Part shown: in pieces, positions 39,458-48,195 of the stretch
How the letters are laid out: each line of letters begins with the position of its first letter
Numbering within the stretch: the first letter of the stretch is position 1
From: SFEL01 sp963640685
Lineage (GTDB): Bacteria; Bacillota; Clostridia; Christensenellales; CAG-138
Length of the DNA stretch: 51,349 bases
Direction: 5' to 3'
Assembly: GCA_963640685.1 (NCBI GenBank)
Contig: CAVIAA010000013.1
Span: forward strand, 1 to 51,349
Position numbers and translations under genes: made by a program
Notes under the pieces: generated by a model
Databases searched by the model: none
What the model saw: the letters and a program-made list of their open reading frames with translations, nothing else
Told to the model about the DNA's origin: nothing

Positions 39458-40513
39458 ATGAAGAAAACTCTATCACTCATTATGGCAGTCTGCATGATGC
39501 TGCTGGCTGCCGCCTGCACTACGGTTCCTGAAGCGACCGAAGCCGAAACGACGGCCGCAACCGAAACGACCGAAACCGCCGACTCCGGCAAGACCCCCTC
39601 TAAGGTATATAAGCTGGGTCACGTTTCCGCCGCTGATTACCCCGTATGCGAGGCACTTCAGCAGTTTGCAGACAAGCTCTATGAGCTTACGGACGGCGAC
39701 ATCAAGGTTGAGGTCTATACCGATGGTCAGCTCGGTCAGGAGGCAGACGCCATAGAGGCCGTAAAGCTCGGCTCAATGGGCATGACCAGCGTAAACGGCG
39801 GCCAGATATGCACCTTCGTGCCGGAGTACACCGCCTTTACCCTCCCCTACATCTTTAAGGATGCCGATACCGAATGGGCGATACTCAACGGCGAAATAGG
39901 CCAGCTTGTTGCCTCCAAGTTTGAGGATGCAGGCCTGCATCTCATAAGCTACATGGATGAAGGCTCCCGCCACGTATACACCGCCAAAAAGCAGGTGACC
40001 TGCTTGGATGACCTCAAGGGACTCAAAATACGCACCACCGGCTCTCAGGCCTCTGGCGACGGCTTTGAAGCGCTTGGCGTTGCGCCCACCCCGGTAGCCT
40101 TTGGCGAGGTATTCTCCGCCCTTGAGCAGGGAGTTGTTGACGGCGCCGAAAACAACTTCTCCACCTATTACACCTCCAAGCACTACGAGGCTGCGCCGTA
40201 CATCACCGATACCTATCATCTCCGCGTTCCCGGCGCGTTTGTAATGAGTCTGAACGAGTGGAACAGCCTCACCGATGAGCAGCGCGCAGCGATAGACGAG
40301 GCTGCCGCATATGCCCGCGAATGGGGCATCGAGCGCTTCAACGAGAAGGAGCAGGAATATCTGCAGGCCGCAATAGACGCTGGCGCAATATATACGGAGT
40401 TCCCGGAGGCCGAGCGCGAGAAGGCTGCCGAGCTGCTTCAGCCGGTATTTGAGGAGTACAAGAGCATAGTAGGCGCCGAGATAATGGACGGCATACTGAA
40501 CTACGGCAAGTAA
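39458..40513 (+). CDS. dctP: TRAP transporter substrate-binding lipoprotein DctP
   Basis: 351 residues with a lipoprotein signal (MKKTLSLIMAVCMMLLAAAC) and a Thr/Glu-rich linker to ~48. The DctP domain follows: KLGHVSAADYPVCEALQQFADKLYELTDGDIKVEVYTDGQLGQEADAIEAVKLGSMGM, then LKGLKIRTTGSQASGDGFEALGVAPTPVAFGEVFSALEQGVVDGAENN, which contains the Arg that usually binds the substrate carboxylate and the conserved GEVFSALEQGVVDGAEN. It captures an organic acid outside the cell. In this operon a hexonate or uronate-type sugar acid is the expected ligand. AAAGGAG precedes the start. Confidence 0.94.
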   Translation: MKKTLSLIMAVCMMLLAAACTTVPEATEAETTAATETTETADSGKTPSKVYKLGHVSAADYPVCEALQQFADKLYELTDGDIKVEVYTDGQLGQEADAIEAVKLGSMGMTSVNGGQICTFVPEYTAFTLPYIFKDADTEWAILNGEIGQLVASKFEDAGLHLISYMDEGSRHVYTAKKQVTCLDDLKGLKIRTTGSQASGDGFEALGVAPTPVAFGEVFSALEQGVVDGAENNFSTYYTSKHYEAAPYITDTYHLRVPGAFVMSLNEWNSLTDEQRAAIDEAAAYAREWGIERFNEKEQEYLQAAIDAGAIYTEFPEAEREKAAELLQPVFEEYKSIVGAEIMDGILNYGK

Positions 40514-40520
40514 AAAAACG

Positions 40521-40559
40521 CGTCTGCCCGGCGTGCATTTTTCAGCCGCCGGGCAGACG
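40521..40559 (+). other. Strong intercistronic stem-loop between dctP and dctQ
   Basis: Perfect 13-bp stem CGTCTGCCCGGCG (40521-40533) / CGCCGGGCAGACG (40547-40559) with no T tract on the plus strand. It probably protects the 3' end of dctP mRNA or partly stops transcription, so that binding protein exceeds permease. Confidence 0.75.
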
Positions 40560-40606
40560 GCACAAAAAATATACGGCTGCGTTTTTGCAGCCCAAGGGGG
40601 ATACAG

Positions 40607-41116
40607 ATGTTCTTAGCTAAACTAAAGAAGGTCATCAATAATGTAATCAAGTATGTATTGATAGCATTGCTGGTGGCGATGTGCGCGGTGGTGTTCTGGC
40701 AGGTTGTTTCCAGATACGTCATAGGCAAATCCTCCCGCTGGAGCGAGGAGGTGGCGCGGTACATAATGGTATGGATTGCCTTTATCGGCGCGGCGGCAGG
40801 TGTTACGAATAAGTCGCATCTGGGCTTTACACTGCTGACAAAGCGTATCAAGGACGAAAGGCTGCATAAGGCCGTCACTTTGTTTTCTTATCTTATGCTG
40901 ATATTCTTCAGCTATGCGTTGGTTCATTACGGCTACATATACGCCGTTGAGGGCGCAAAGCAGCGCATGATGTCGCTGCCTGTAAAAATGTCATGGGTTT
41001 ATGGCGTCATACCCGCGGGCGGACTGCTGATAATCCTTAATTCCATCTTTGAAATAATAGGACTGTTTAATCCCGGGCTTCTTTATGAGGAAGAGGTCAT
41101 TTCCGAGGACGAATAA
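40607..41116 (+). CDS. dctQ: TRAP transporter small permease DctQ
   Basis: 169 residues with four membrane helices (~12-33, 48-68, 87-107, 128-150) and the DctQ signatures FWQVVSRYVIGKSSRWSEEVARYIMVWIAFIGAAAGV and GVIPAGGLLIILNSIFEI. It acts as the scaffold subunit beside DctM. AAGGGGG lies upstream; it ends 15 bp before dctM. Confidence 0.93.
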   Translation: MFLAKLKKVINNVIKYVLIALLVAMCAVVFWQVVSRYVIGKSSRWSEEVARYIMVWIAFIGAAAGVTNKSHLGFTLLTKRIKDERLHKAVTLFSYLMLIFFSYALVHYGYIYAVEGAKQRMMSLPVKMSWVYGVIPAGGLLIILNSIFEIIGLFNPGLLYEEEVISEDE

Positions 41117-41131
41117 TGAGGTAGCTGAGAT

Positions 41132-42427
41132 ATGGATCTGATAAATATTACAATACTCCTTTTCGGAGCGCTGTTTTTGCTTATACTCATAGGCGTGCCG
41201 GTGGCCTTCTCCGTCGGCATATCCTCGCTTATAACCCTGATATTTGCGCTGCCGGATATTTCGCTTACAGTTGTTGCGCAAAGGATGTTTGCGGGCATAA
41301 ACTCATTCTCTCTGCTCTGCATTCCGTTCTTTATAATAAGCGGCGAGTTTATGTCGCGCGGCAACATTTCGGACAGGCTTATAAACCTTGCCAACGTGAT
41401 AGTCGGACGTATACCCGGCGGCTTGGGTCATATTAACGTGCTGACCAGCATGATGTTCGGCGGCGTTTCGGGCTCCGCTCAGGCGGATGTTGCGTCCGAA
41501 GGCCCGATAATCATACCCACGATGGTCGATGCCGGCTACAGCAGGGAGTTTTCCGTTGCAATAACCGCGACCTCGGCCACGATAGGCATGATAATCCCTC
41601 CGAGCAACGCCATGATAATATACTGCTGCATAGCCACCACCGTATCGGTATCCTCGATGTTTATCGCAGGCATAATCCCCGGAATAATGGTCGGCCTTGC
41701 ACAGATGATCGTCTGCTATATAATGGCCAAAAAGCACGGCTACGGCAAGGCACCCAAAACCACCGCAAAGGAAAAGCTCGTAGCTGTTGTAAAGGGCATA
41801 CCGGTACTGCTGCTGTTTGCAATAATCATGGGCGGAATACTCGGCGGCGTGGTTACCGCTACCGAGTCCGCAATACTTGCGGCGCTGTACAGCGCGTTCC
41901 TTACGCTCATCGTATACAGGACTGTAAAGCTGAAGGACGTCCCCGCAATGCTGTACCGCAGCGCGGTGCTTTCCGCCGCGGCTCTGTTCCTCATTGCCAC
42001 ATCGAATATCTTCGGCTATTTGCTGGCATATGCGAACATACCGCAGGTCATTGCCTCTGCAATGCTGAGCATAACCAACAATCAGTTCCTGCTCATGATG
42101 ATGATAGTTTTGCTGCTGCTCATCGTTGGCACGTTTATGGATATGACTCCGGCGTTGATAATATTTGTGCCGATATTGCTGCCGATAGCGCAGCAGTTTG
42201 GCATAGATCCCATTCAGTTCGGCATGATCATAATAATCACCCTCTGCATTGGGCTCTTTACGCCGCCCGTCGGCGCGGCTCTGTTCCTTGCCTGCAATAT
42301 AGGCAAGTGTTCTCTTGAGGGCGCAAGCAAGGCTATGATACCGTTTATGCTTGCGATGATAGCGGTCGTTATGCTGGTCATACTGGTTCCGGAGCTTACC
42401 TGCTGGCTGCCATCCGTGGTTGGTTAG
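41132..42427 (+). CDS. dctM: TRAP transporter large permease DctM
   Basis: 431 residues, about 12 membrane segments with the two internally related halves of DctM. Signatures: GVPVAFSVGISSL, PFFIISGEFMSRGNISDRLINLANVIVGRIPGGLGHINVLTSMMFGGVSGSAQADVASEGP, ATIGMIIPPSNAMIIY, and the second-half counterpart GLFTPPVGAALFLACNIG. It is the channel-forming subunit of the sodium-driven sugar-acid importer made with DctP and DctQ. Confidence 0.95.
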   Translation: MDLINITILLFGALFLLILIGVPVAFSVGISSLITLIFALPDISLTVVAQRMFAGINSFSLLCIPFFIISGEFMSRGNISDRLINLANVIVGRIPGGLGHINVLTSMMFGGVSGSAQADVASEGPIIIPTMVDAGYSREFSVAITATSATIGMIIPPSNAMIIYCCIATTVSVSSMFIAGIIPGIMVGLAQMIVCYIMAKKHGYGKAPKTTAKEKLVAVVKGIPVLLLFAIIMGGILGGVVTATESAILAALYSAFLTLIVYRTVKLKDVPAMLYRSAVLSAAALFLIATSNIFGYLLAYANIPQVIASAMLSITNNQFLLMMMIVLLLLIVGTFMDMTPALIIFVPILLPIAQQFGIDPIQFGMIIIITLCIGLFTPPVGAALFLACNIGKCSLEGASKAMIPFMLAMIAVVMLVILVPELTCWLPSVVG

Positions 42428-42460
42428 CTTTAAGCCTTAAAGAGAGAGAATTTGTTGCAT

Positions 42461-42481
42461 GCCGCCGGTGGCTCCGGCGGC
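42461..42481 (+). other. GC-rich hairpin between dctM and the aldolase gene
   Basis: GCCGCCGG (42461-42468) / CCGGCGGC (42474-42481), loop TGGCT, no T tract. It may mark an mRNA processing or stability point. Confidence 0.6.
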
Positions 42482-42510
42482 TCAAGCCAATATAAACCGA
42501 GGTGTGATAC

Positions 42511-43491
42511 TTGTCTAAGTCAGTAATAAATATAATTAAGAATTTCGGGGTAGTCCCCGTGATCACAATAGAGGATGCCGACAAGGCGGAGAAGCTCGCG
42601 GAGGCTCTTATGAACGGCGGATTGCCGGTTATGGAGATCACCTTTAGAACAACCGCAGCGCAGGAGGCGATAAGCCGCATACGCCGCGCCTTTCCGGAGG
42701 CGATACTCGGCGCCGGTACGGTGCTAACCTGCCGTCAGGTAGACCGCGCAATAACCGCAGGGGCGGATTTCATCGTTGCCCCGGGGTTCAACCGGGAAAT
42801 AGTGGAATATGCGACGAGCTGCGGCATCCCGATGATACCGGGCGCTGCCACGCCGGGCGAGATGGAGCAGGCAATGGCCTTGGGGCTGGATACTGTAAAG
42901 TTTTTCCCTGCGGAGCAGAACGGGGGGATAGCGGCGATCAAGGCCATTGGCGGGCCGTATAAGAACCTGTCCCTTCTTCCTACGGGCGGAATAAACCTGA
43001 AGAACCTTTCCTCTTACCTTGCCCTGAACAACGTTGCAGCCTGTGGCGGAAGCTGGATGGCTCCCGCGGGGCTTATTGCAGAGGGCAGGTTTGATGAGAT
43101 CACGGCGCTTGTACGCGACAGCATCAGGGCTGTTCTGGGCTTCAAGCTTGCCCATGTGGGCATAAACTGTGCCGATGAGGGAGCGGCGCAGGCCGTTGCC
43201 GGTTGTTTTGACCCCATCGGAATGGATCTGCCGCAGCAGGGAAATTCCTCGATATTCTGCCTGGACCGCGGGGTAGAGGTTCTGAAGACTCCCGGCAGGG
43301 GCATGAATGGGCATATCGCGGTGAGCACAAGCGACATAAACAGGGCTATGTTTTATCTGAAGCGGTTCGGCGTCAGCTTTGACGAGGGCAGCATAAGGAA
43401 AAACGATGCCGGAGACGTAACATCAGTTTATACAGAAAAGGAAGTAGGCGGCTTTGCGGTGCATTTGATACGGCAAAGAGCTGACCAGTAG
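42511..43491 (+). CDS. eda: KDPG/KHG aldolase fused to a glyoxalase (VOC)-like domain
   Basis: 326 residues from a TTG start (GAGGTG 9 bp upstream). Residues ~1-207 are a class I KDPG aldolase: Glu42 in VMEITFRT, the Schiff-base Lys130 in TVKFFPAEQ, plus GAGTVLT and LPTGGI. It splits 2-keto-3-deoxy-6-phosphogluconate into pyruvate and glyceraldehyde-3-phosphate. The C-terminal ~115 residues (FKLAHVGINCADEGAAQAVAGCF..GMNGHIAVSTSDINRAMFYLKRFGVSF..GGFAVHLI) look like a vicinal-oxygen-chelate (glyoxalase-like) fold. Normal KDPG aldolases end near 210 residues, so this is a fusion. The second domain may bind a related keto acid or tune the aldolase; its metal ligands are not certain. Confidence 0.9.
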   Translation: MSKSVINIIKNFGVVPVITIEDADKAEKLAEALMNGGLPVMEITFRTTAAQEAISRIRRAFPEAILGAGTVLTCRQVDRAITAGADFIVAPGFNREIVEYATSCGIPMIPGAATPGEMEQAMALGLDTVKFFPAEQNGGIAAIKAIGGPYKNLSLLPTGGINLKNLSSYLALNNVAACGGSWMAPAGLIAEGRFDEITALVRDSIRAVLGFKLAHVGINCADEGAAQAVAGCFDPIGMDLPQQGNSSIFCLDRGVEVLKTPGRGMNGHIAVSTSDINRAMFYLKRFGVSFDEGSIRKNDAGDVTSVYTEKEVGGFAVHLIRQRADQ

Positions 43492-43509
43492 AGCCGTGGA
43501 GATGCAATA

Positions 43510-44532
43510 ATGAAAAAAATAGTAACTCTTGGTGAGATAATGCTGAGGCTGGAGCCTCAGGGGTACCTGCGCTTTTTGCAGGCCGATTCCTTCGGCGCGG
43601 TATACGGCGGAGGCGAGGCGAATGTTGCGGTTTCGCTCGCAAACTTTGGTATGGGGTCGACCTACGTTACAAAGCTGCCGGCGAACGATATCGGGCAGGC
43701 CGCAGTTAATTCGCTGCGCGGTTTCGGCGTTGATACCAGCCAAATAATACGCGGCGGTGACCGCATAGGGATTTACTTTATAGAAAAGGGAGCCTCTCAG
43801 CGGCCGTCAAAGGTCATATATGACAGGGCGGGCTCAGCAATAGCCGCGGCGCAGCCCTCCGAGTTCAACTGGAAGGAAATAATGAAGGGAGCCGACTGGT
43901 TCCATTTTACCGGCATAACCCCGGCACTGAGCGAAAGTGCGGCCGCTATATGCCTTGATGCCTGCAGGGAAGCGAAAAACAACGGGATGACGGTATCCTG
44001 CGACCTTAATTACCGCAACAAGCTATGGACAAAGGCGGAGGCAAACAGGGTAATGAGCGAGCTGTGCAAGTATGTGGACGTTTGCATAGCCAACGAGGAG
44101 GACGCGAAGAACGTATTCAACATTGAGGCGGAGGCAACGGATATACAGGCCGGCCGGCTGAACGAGGACGGCTACCGCAGCGTTGCAAAGCAGCTTACAG
44201 ACGCCTTCGGCTTTAAGGCGGTTGCAATATCCCTGCGTCAGTCCCTTTCGGCAAGCCGAAACATATGGAGCTGCATGCTCTACAAGGACAGCGAATGCTA
44301 TTTTTCACGAAAGTATGATATAAGCATAATAGATCGTGTGGGCGGCGGCGACAGCTTCGGCGCGGGGCTTATTTATGCCCTTTGCGCAGGAAAGGACGAT
44401 CAGGATGCTATCGAGTTTGCGGCGGCAGCCTCCTGCCTGAAGCATACCATAGAGGGCGACTTCAACATGGTTTCCGTATCCGAGGTAGAAAACCTGTCCG
44501 GCGGAGACGGCTCGGGCAGGGTACAACGGTAA
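43510..44532 (+). CDS. kdgK: 2-keto-3-deoxygluconate kinase (PfkB family)
   Basis: 340 residues. PfkB ribokinase fold with N-terminal VTLGEIMLRLEPQG and YGGGEANVAVSLANFGM, and the C-terminal catalytic signature DRVGGGDSFGAGLIYAL (catalytic Asp in GGGDSFGAG). It phosphorylates 2-keto-3-deoxygluconate to KDPG, the substrate of the aldolase encoded 18 bp upstream, completing a non-phosphorylated sugar-acid route. Last gene of the operon, convergent with the GntR-lyase gene. Confidence 0.92.
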   Translation: MKKIVTLGEIMLRLEPQGYLRFLQADSFGAVYGGGEANVAVSLANFGMGSTYVTKLPANDIGQAAVNSLRGFGVDTSQIIRGGDRIGIYFIEKGASQRPSKVIYDRAGSAIAAAQPSEFNWKEIMKGADWFHFTGITPALSESAAAICLDACREAKNNGMTVSCDLNYRNKLWTKAEANRVMSELCKYVDVCIANEEDAKNVFNIEAEATDIQAGRLNEDGYRSVAKQLTDAFGFKAVAISLRQSLSASRNIWSCMLYKDSECYFSRKYDISIIDRVGGGDSFGAGLIYALCAGKDDQDAIEFAAAASCLKHTIEGDFNMVSVSEVENLSGGDGSGRVQR

Positions 44533-44725
44533 GTGCTCCGGCTTCCCAATAGAATAATCAGCAGAAAAGAAGCCTGTTTCCCGCTTTATTGCGGGCGACA
44601 GGCGATTATAGTTAATAACGGCGCTGTTGAGCAGCTTGACCTTGTTTTTAGGCATCATGGCAGCAAAGGAGCATAGAGGGTACTGTGCATGATGCAAGAA
44701 TCCCCAAAATCGACAAGAGGGATGC
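44533..44725. other. Convergent intergenic region with two inverted repeats
   Basis: No gene. One hairpin (GCCTGT..CCCGC 44572-44584 with GCGGG..ACAGGC 44591-44603) and one long-loop inverted repeat GCATCATG (44652-44659) / CATGATGC (44688-44695). Neither has a clear T tract, so termination here is uncertain. Confidence 0.5.
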
Positions 44726-46435
44726 CTACTGAATTATCTTTTTTACGGCATCCCTTCTTGTCTGCTCTGCTATGCTCAACGTATAGTTCAGCCAGGAGAG
44801 CTTATCGCCAAGGCTGTCGGCGGCGGAGCGAAGGGAATGCAGCATTTTTCTGCAGGAGGCGGGGGAGGGGCTTCCGGTGCTTTTTTTGTTGCTTACGGAA
44901 TTTTCAAGGCTCATAAGGGCGGAAAATTCTTCGCTTGTGATAGGCACAGGCTTGCCAAAGAGCGCGTTGCTGGCGGTGTTTAGGCTGGCAAGGGAGAGCG
45001 AAACGCCCGCCTTGGTGCATTCGCTTACCGCGCGGGCAATTACGCTATGGGCGCTGCGGAAGGGATACTCTCCGGTTCGTTCAAGAAAGTTTGATATCTC
45101 CGTTAAGGTAAGGCTGTTGCTGTCGGCGGCGGTTTTCATTTTGTCGTAATCAAACTCCAGCCCGGACAGCATATCAGACGAGAGATCGAGTATCGCTATG
45201 ATATTTTCGGTGCATTGCCAAAATGGCGGCATACACTCAAACAGGTCGCGGGAATGGCTGTATGTAGTTCCCTTAAGGCACATGATTATATCCAAATACG
45301 CGCTGGTCAGGTGGGATGCTTTGCTGCGTATATGCTCTGCGGAAAGCGGGTTCTTTTTTTGCGGCATTATGCTGCTGCAGCAGGATGTGGAATCGGAAAA
45401 CGACACATACCCAAATTCATGAGTTGACCACATGTAAAGGTCCTGAGTAAAGCGGCCTATGGTAGAGCCGAGCGTGGAATAACCCGCCGAGAGCTCCAGC
45501 AGAAAATCCCTTGACGCTACGGCATCGAGGGAGTTTTCTATTATATCATCAAAGCCAAGCAGGCTTGCAGCATATTCTCTGTCGATAGAATATGAGGTGC
45601 CCGATATGGCGCAGGCGCCGAGCGGGGATAGATTGAGAGTGTCGTAGCCCGACATAAGCCTGCCCAGATCCCGCAGCAGAGCCTCTGCTATGGCGAGAAA
45701 GTAATGATCGAGCGTGATCGCCTGCGAGGGCTGCATGTGCGTATGGGCGGTGATTATCTTGCCCTGGTTTTTTTCTGCAAGCTCCAGCAGCTGCCTTATT
45801 AGCCTCAGCAGCTTTGAACATACGGAGAGCAGGCTGTCGCGAACGGTAAGCCTTATCATGGTCGGCGTCATGTCGTTGCGGCTGCGTGCAATCAGGTATT
45901 CGCTGCTTAGGGCGACCCCAAGGTTGGCGATGAGATGCTGCTCGAAGTTGAGAAAGCAATCCTCATACAGGGGGTTTGAGCCGGTATAATGAGGGTCGCG
46001 TTCAAACAGCGGCATTATATATTCAAGGAGGGAACGGCCGGTTTCGTTGGTTATGAGCTTCTGATGGTGCAGCATAAGTATGTGGCTGACTATGGTCAGA
46101 AGCATATTGTGATATGAACGCTTCAAATCATCTTGAAGCTGCGGAGAGTATATGTACTTGCACACCGCGTTGCTGGGCTGCGAATCCAGCCTGTTGCGGG
46201 CAAAGGGAGACTTTGCTATATAGGTGCCGGAGCCCTGACGGCGTATTAGCATACCGGCCTCTACCATGCCGTTTACTGCCTGACGTATGGTTGTGCGGCT
46301 CACGCCGAAGTAATTCGCCAGCTCCATCTCTGTGGGCAGCTTGGAACCAAACCCCCACTTGCCGGATTCTATCTTCTCGCGTATTTGATTTTCCACCTGA
46401 TAATACAGCGATACTCCCTTGTTCTTTTCCTGCAT
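44726..46435 (-). CDS. GntR-type regulator fused to an argininosuccinate-lyase-like enzyme
   Basis: 569 residues from ATG 46435 (GGAGGG 9 bp upstream; an ATG at 46492 lacks a site). Residues ~8-75 are a GntR winged helix-turn-helix (LYYQVENQIREKIESGKWGFGSKLPTEMELANYFGVSRTTIRQAV..GSGTY). From ~95 to the end is a full lyase of the argininosuccinate lyase / fumarase superfamily: RSRND at 184-188, HTHMQPSQ with His233, PLGACAISGT, ENSLDAVASRDFLLEL, and the signature loop S354-S355-I-MPQKKNP with the catalytic Ser. Every usual active-site motif is kept, so the domain may be catalytic or a ligand sensor derived from the enzyme. Divergent from the permease-grd genes, which it probably controls. The family normally cleaves N-substituted aspartates to fumarate and an amine. 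Confidence 0.88.
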   Translation of the reverse strand: MQEKNKGVSLYYQVENQIREKIESGKWGFGSKLPTEMELANYFGVSRTTIRQAVNGMVEAGMLIRRQGSGTYIAKSPFARNRLDSQPSNAVCKYIYSPQLQDDLKRSYHNMLLTIVSHILMLHHQKLITNETGRSLLEYIMPLFERDPHYTGSNPLYEDCFLNFEQHLIANLGVALSSEYLIARSRNDMTPTMIRLTVRDSLLSVCSKLLRLIRQLLELAEKNQGKIITAHTHMQPSQAITLDHYFLAIAEALLRDLGRLMSGYDTLNLSPLGACAISGTSYSIDREYAASLLGFDDIIENSLDAVASRDFLLELSAGYSTLGSTIGRFTQDLYMWSTHEFGYVSFSDSTSCCSSIMPQKKNPLSAEHIRSKASHLTSAYLDIIMCLKGTTYSHSRDLFECMPPFWQCTENIIAILDLSSDMLSGLEFDYDKMKTAADSNSLTLTEISNFLERTGEYPFRSAHSVIARAVSECTKAGVSLSLASLNTASNALFGKPVPITSEEFSALMSLENSVSNKKSTGSPSPASCRKMLHSLRSAADSLGDKLSWLNYTLSIAEQTRRDAVKKIIQ

Positions 46436-46492
46436 CGAGTGCGCCCTCCAATATTGTTTTCGTAATGATATCATATATAGATGCAAATTCAT

Positions 46493-46797
46493 ATCTTTTT
46501 AATGATGAATTTTGTGCAATTTGAGGCAATAAATAACAAGAAGGACGATCAAATACTGATTCAATGGGCGAAAAAAAGCCTAATTTGCGCTGCGAAATAG
46601 ATAATATCAATTAAAATGCAAAGATAACGATTTTTTATAATGTTTTAATTGAAATACAATAGATGACTACTTATAATCATAGAAAAGATAGATAAAATAA
46701 ATGCAAAATAGGTTTTACCTTTTATCTGCGGCGGAACCGCGGCCGGCGGAGATTACAGGGGCAAAATAAATAAGAGATAAGGAGAAAGGATAACTCT
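46493..46797. other. AT-rich divergent control region
   Basis: 305 bp without a gene between the GntR-lyase and permease operons. It holds an ATGCAAA motif three times (near 46481, 46615 and 46700), a loose inverted repeat CAAATTCAT / ATGAATTTTG (46484-46514), and a perfect CAATTAAAA / TTTTAATTG pair (46608-46616, 46643-46651). Candidate operators for the GntR protein. Confidence 0.5.
46649..46677 (+). promoter_or_regulatory. Promoter of the permease-grd operon
   Basis: TTGAAA (46649-46654), exactly 17 bases, TATAAT (46672-46677), about 120 bp before the permease ATG. Its -35 overlaps the right arm of the CAATTAAAA/TTTTAATTG inverted repeat, a plausible repression site. Confidence 0.68.
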
Positions 46798-48159
46798 ATG
46801 TATAGTGTAATCATCCCCATAGGGCTGCTGTTTACGCTGATCATGGTAAAGAAGATACCGAAGATTGGCGGAAATGTGCCTGTTGCCCTGATCATAGCCG
46901 CGGTAGTAACTCTAATATGCGGCAAGGTGTATAACCCCATAGAGTGGGGAAAGGCATGGATAAACGGATTGGACAGGCTGTCATGGGTAATGGCGCTTTC
47001 CTTTGTGGGCAGCTTTTATGGCGAAACCCAGGCGGTAATAGGCACGCTTGATACCGTGGTGGATCTGTTCCGCTCGCTTTTCGGAAAGTCATCCCGCGGC
47101 ATGGTGTGTGCGGTAATAGTTGCAATAGTCGTTGGCGGCGAGGCCTTTGGCGACTGCAACGGCGCTGCCGCAGTAATAGGCCTGCTGGTGGTTCCCGCCC
47201 TTGCGGGCATGGGAATGTCCGGTGAAAAGGTGGCGGCGACTATAGCGCTCGGCTGCATGCTGGGCTCAATAATGCCTCCTATATCGCAGGCGGTAATGCT
47301 CTCCACCTCGATACTGGACCTGCCTCAGAGCGTTGTGGATGAGACCATCAACCTGACATTTATAACCGCGGGCATAATTCTCGCGCTGAGCATGGCATAC
47401 GCAGCCTTCGGGTTCGTAAAGAATCAGCCGCTGCCCAAGGAGCTGATACCGGAGGACAAGCCCCTGACGATAGTTAAGAAGGGCTTTGCGGGTCTGCTGC
47501 CGTTGATACTGGTTATCGTGCTCATAATCGCAAACTCCATATTTAACCTTAACATAATGAAGATGCTGCTTGGCCCCGTGTATGACTTCCTCGCAGGCAT
47601 CCCGATCATAAAGGGCTTTACGAACAGCATAGTCATGATACTTATTGCTGCATCTCTGATAACCTTTGTCTTTAAGAAGGTAAGGGACAATGCCAAGGAG
47701 GTATTGCAGAGCGGCTTTAAAAACGTCATACCCAGCCTTGAGATACAGGCCTGCGCCGCCTTTTTTGTAGGTGCGATACTGGCGGGCGGACAGATAGATG
47801 TGATAATAAATACGATGGAAAACCTGAGCGACAACGTCGTTAAGATAGGCGGCGGCGTGGCGACCGTGCTTATGGGAATGCTGACAGGCTCCCAGACAAG
47901 CGCCCAGAACATCATATTTACATTCTTCGGCCCGCTGCTCATGAATATGGGGATTTCTGGTTCGCATGCCGCAATGGTGGGCTCTCACCTCGCAAGCGCC
48001 GGCCAGATGATGCCGCCGGCCAACTTCACCGTGATGATATGCGCGGCGCTGGTAAGCAGCAGCCTCGGCAAAAAGGTGGATCCCCTGAAGGCTATGATGT
48101 ACCTGCTGCCGATAGCGCTGAGCCTTGCGGTCGTGGGCTTCCTGTTCATGTATATATAG
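46798..48159 (+). CDS. DctM/GntP-like single-component permease
   Basis: 453 residues, about 12-13 membrane segments, two-fold internal symmetry. Motifs: SFVGSFYGETQAVIGTLDTVVDLFRSLFG, GGEAFGDCNGAAAVIGLLVVPALAGMGMSGEKVAATIALGCMLGSIMPPISQAVML and, in the second half, GMLTGSQTSAQNIIFTFFGPLLMNMGISGSHAAMVGSHLASAGQMMPPANF. The paired PPISQ/PPANF re-entrant loops resemble DctM and the wider ion-transporter superfamily. No binding protein or small subunit adjoins it, so it probably works alone. As first gene of the grd operon it likely imports the substrate of the reductase, an anionic or zwitterionic compound. AAGGAG precedes the ATG. Confidence 0.8.
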   Translation: MYSVIIPIGLLFTLIMVKKIPKIGGNVPVALIIAAVVTLICGKVYNPIEWGKAWINGLDRLSWVMALSFVGSFYGETQAVIGTLDTVVDLFRSLFGKSSRGMVCAVIVAIVVGGEAFGDCNGAAAVIGLLVVPALAGMGMSGEKVAATIALGCMLGSIMPPISQAVMLSTSILDLPQSVVDETINLTFITAGIILALSMAYAAFGFVKNQPLPKELIPEDKPLTIVKKGFAGLLPLILVIVLIIANSIFNLNIMKMLLGPVYDFLAGIPIIKGFTNSIVMILIAASLITFVFKKVRDNAKEVLQSGFKNVIPSLEIQACAAFFVGAILAGGQIDVIINTMENLSDNVVKIGGGVATVLMGMLTGSQTSAQNIIFTFFGPLLMNMGISGSHAAMVGSHLASAGQMMPPANFTVMICAALVSSSLGKKVDPLKAMMYLLPIALSLAVVGFLFMYI

Positions 48160-48195
48160 CAGCGGAATAGAAAATAACATGAAAGGAAAGCGGCC

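Noticed and set aside
46798..48159. A second full TRAP transporter
   Set aside because: No binding protein or small permease accompanies it, so it is called a single-component DctM/GntP-like permease.
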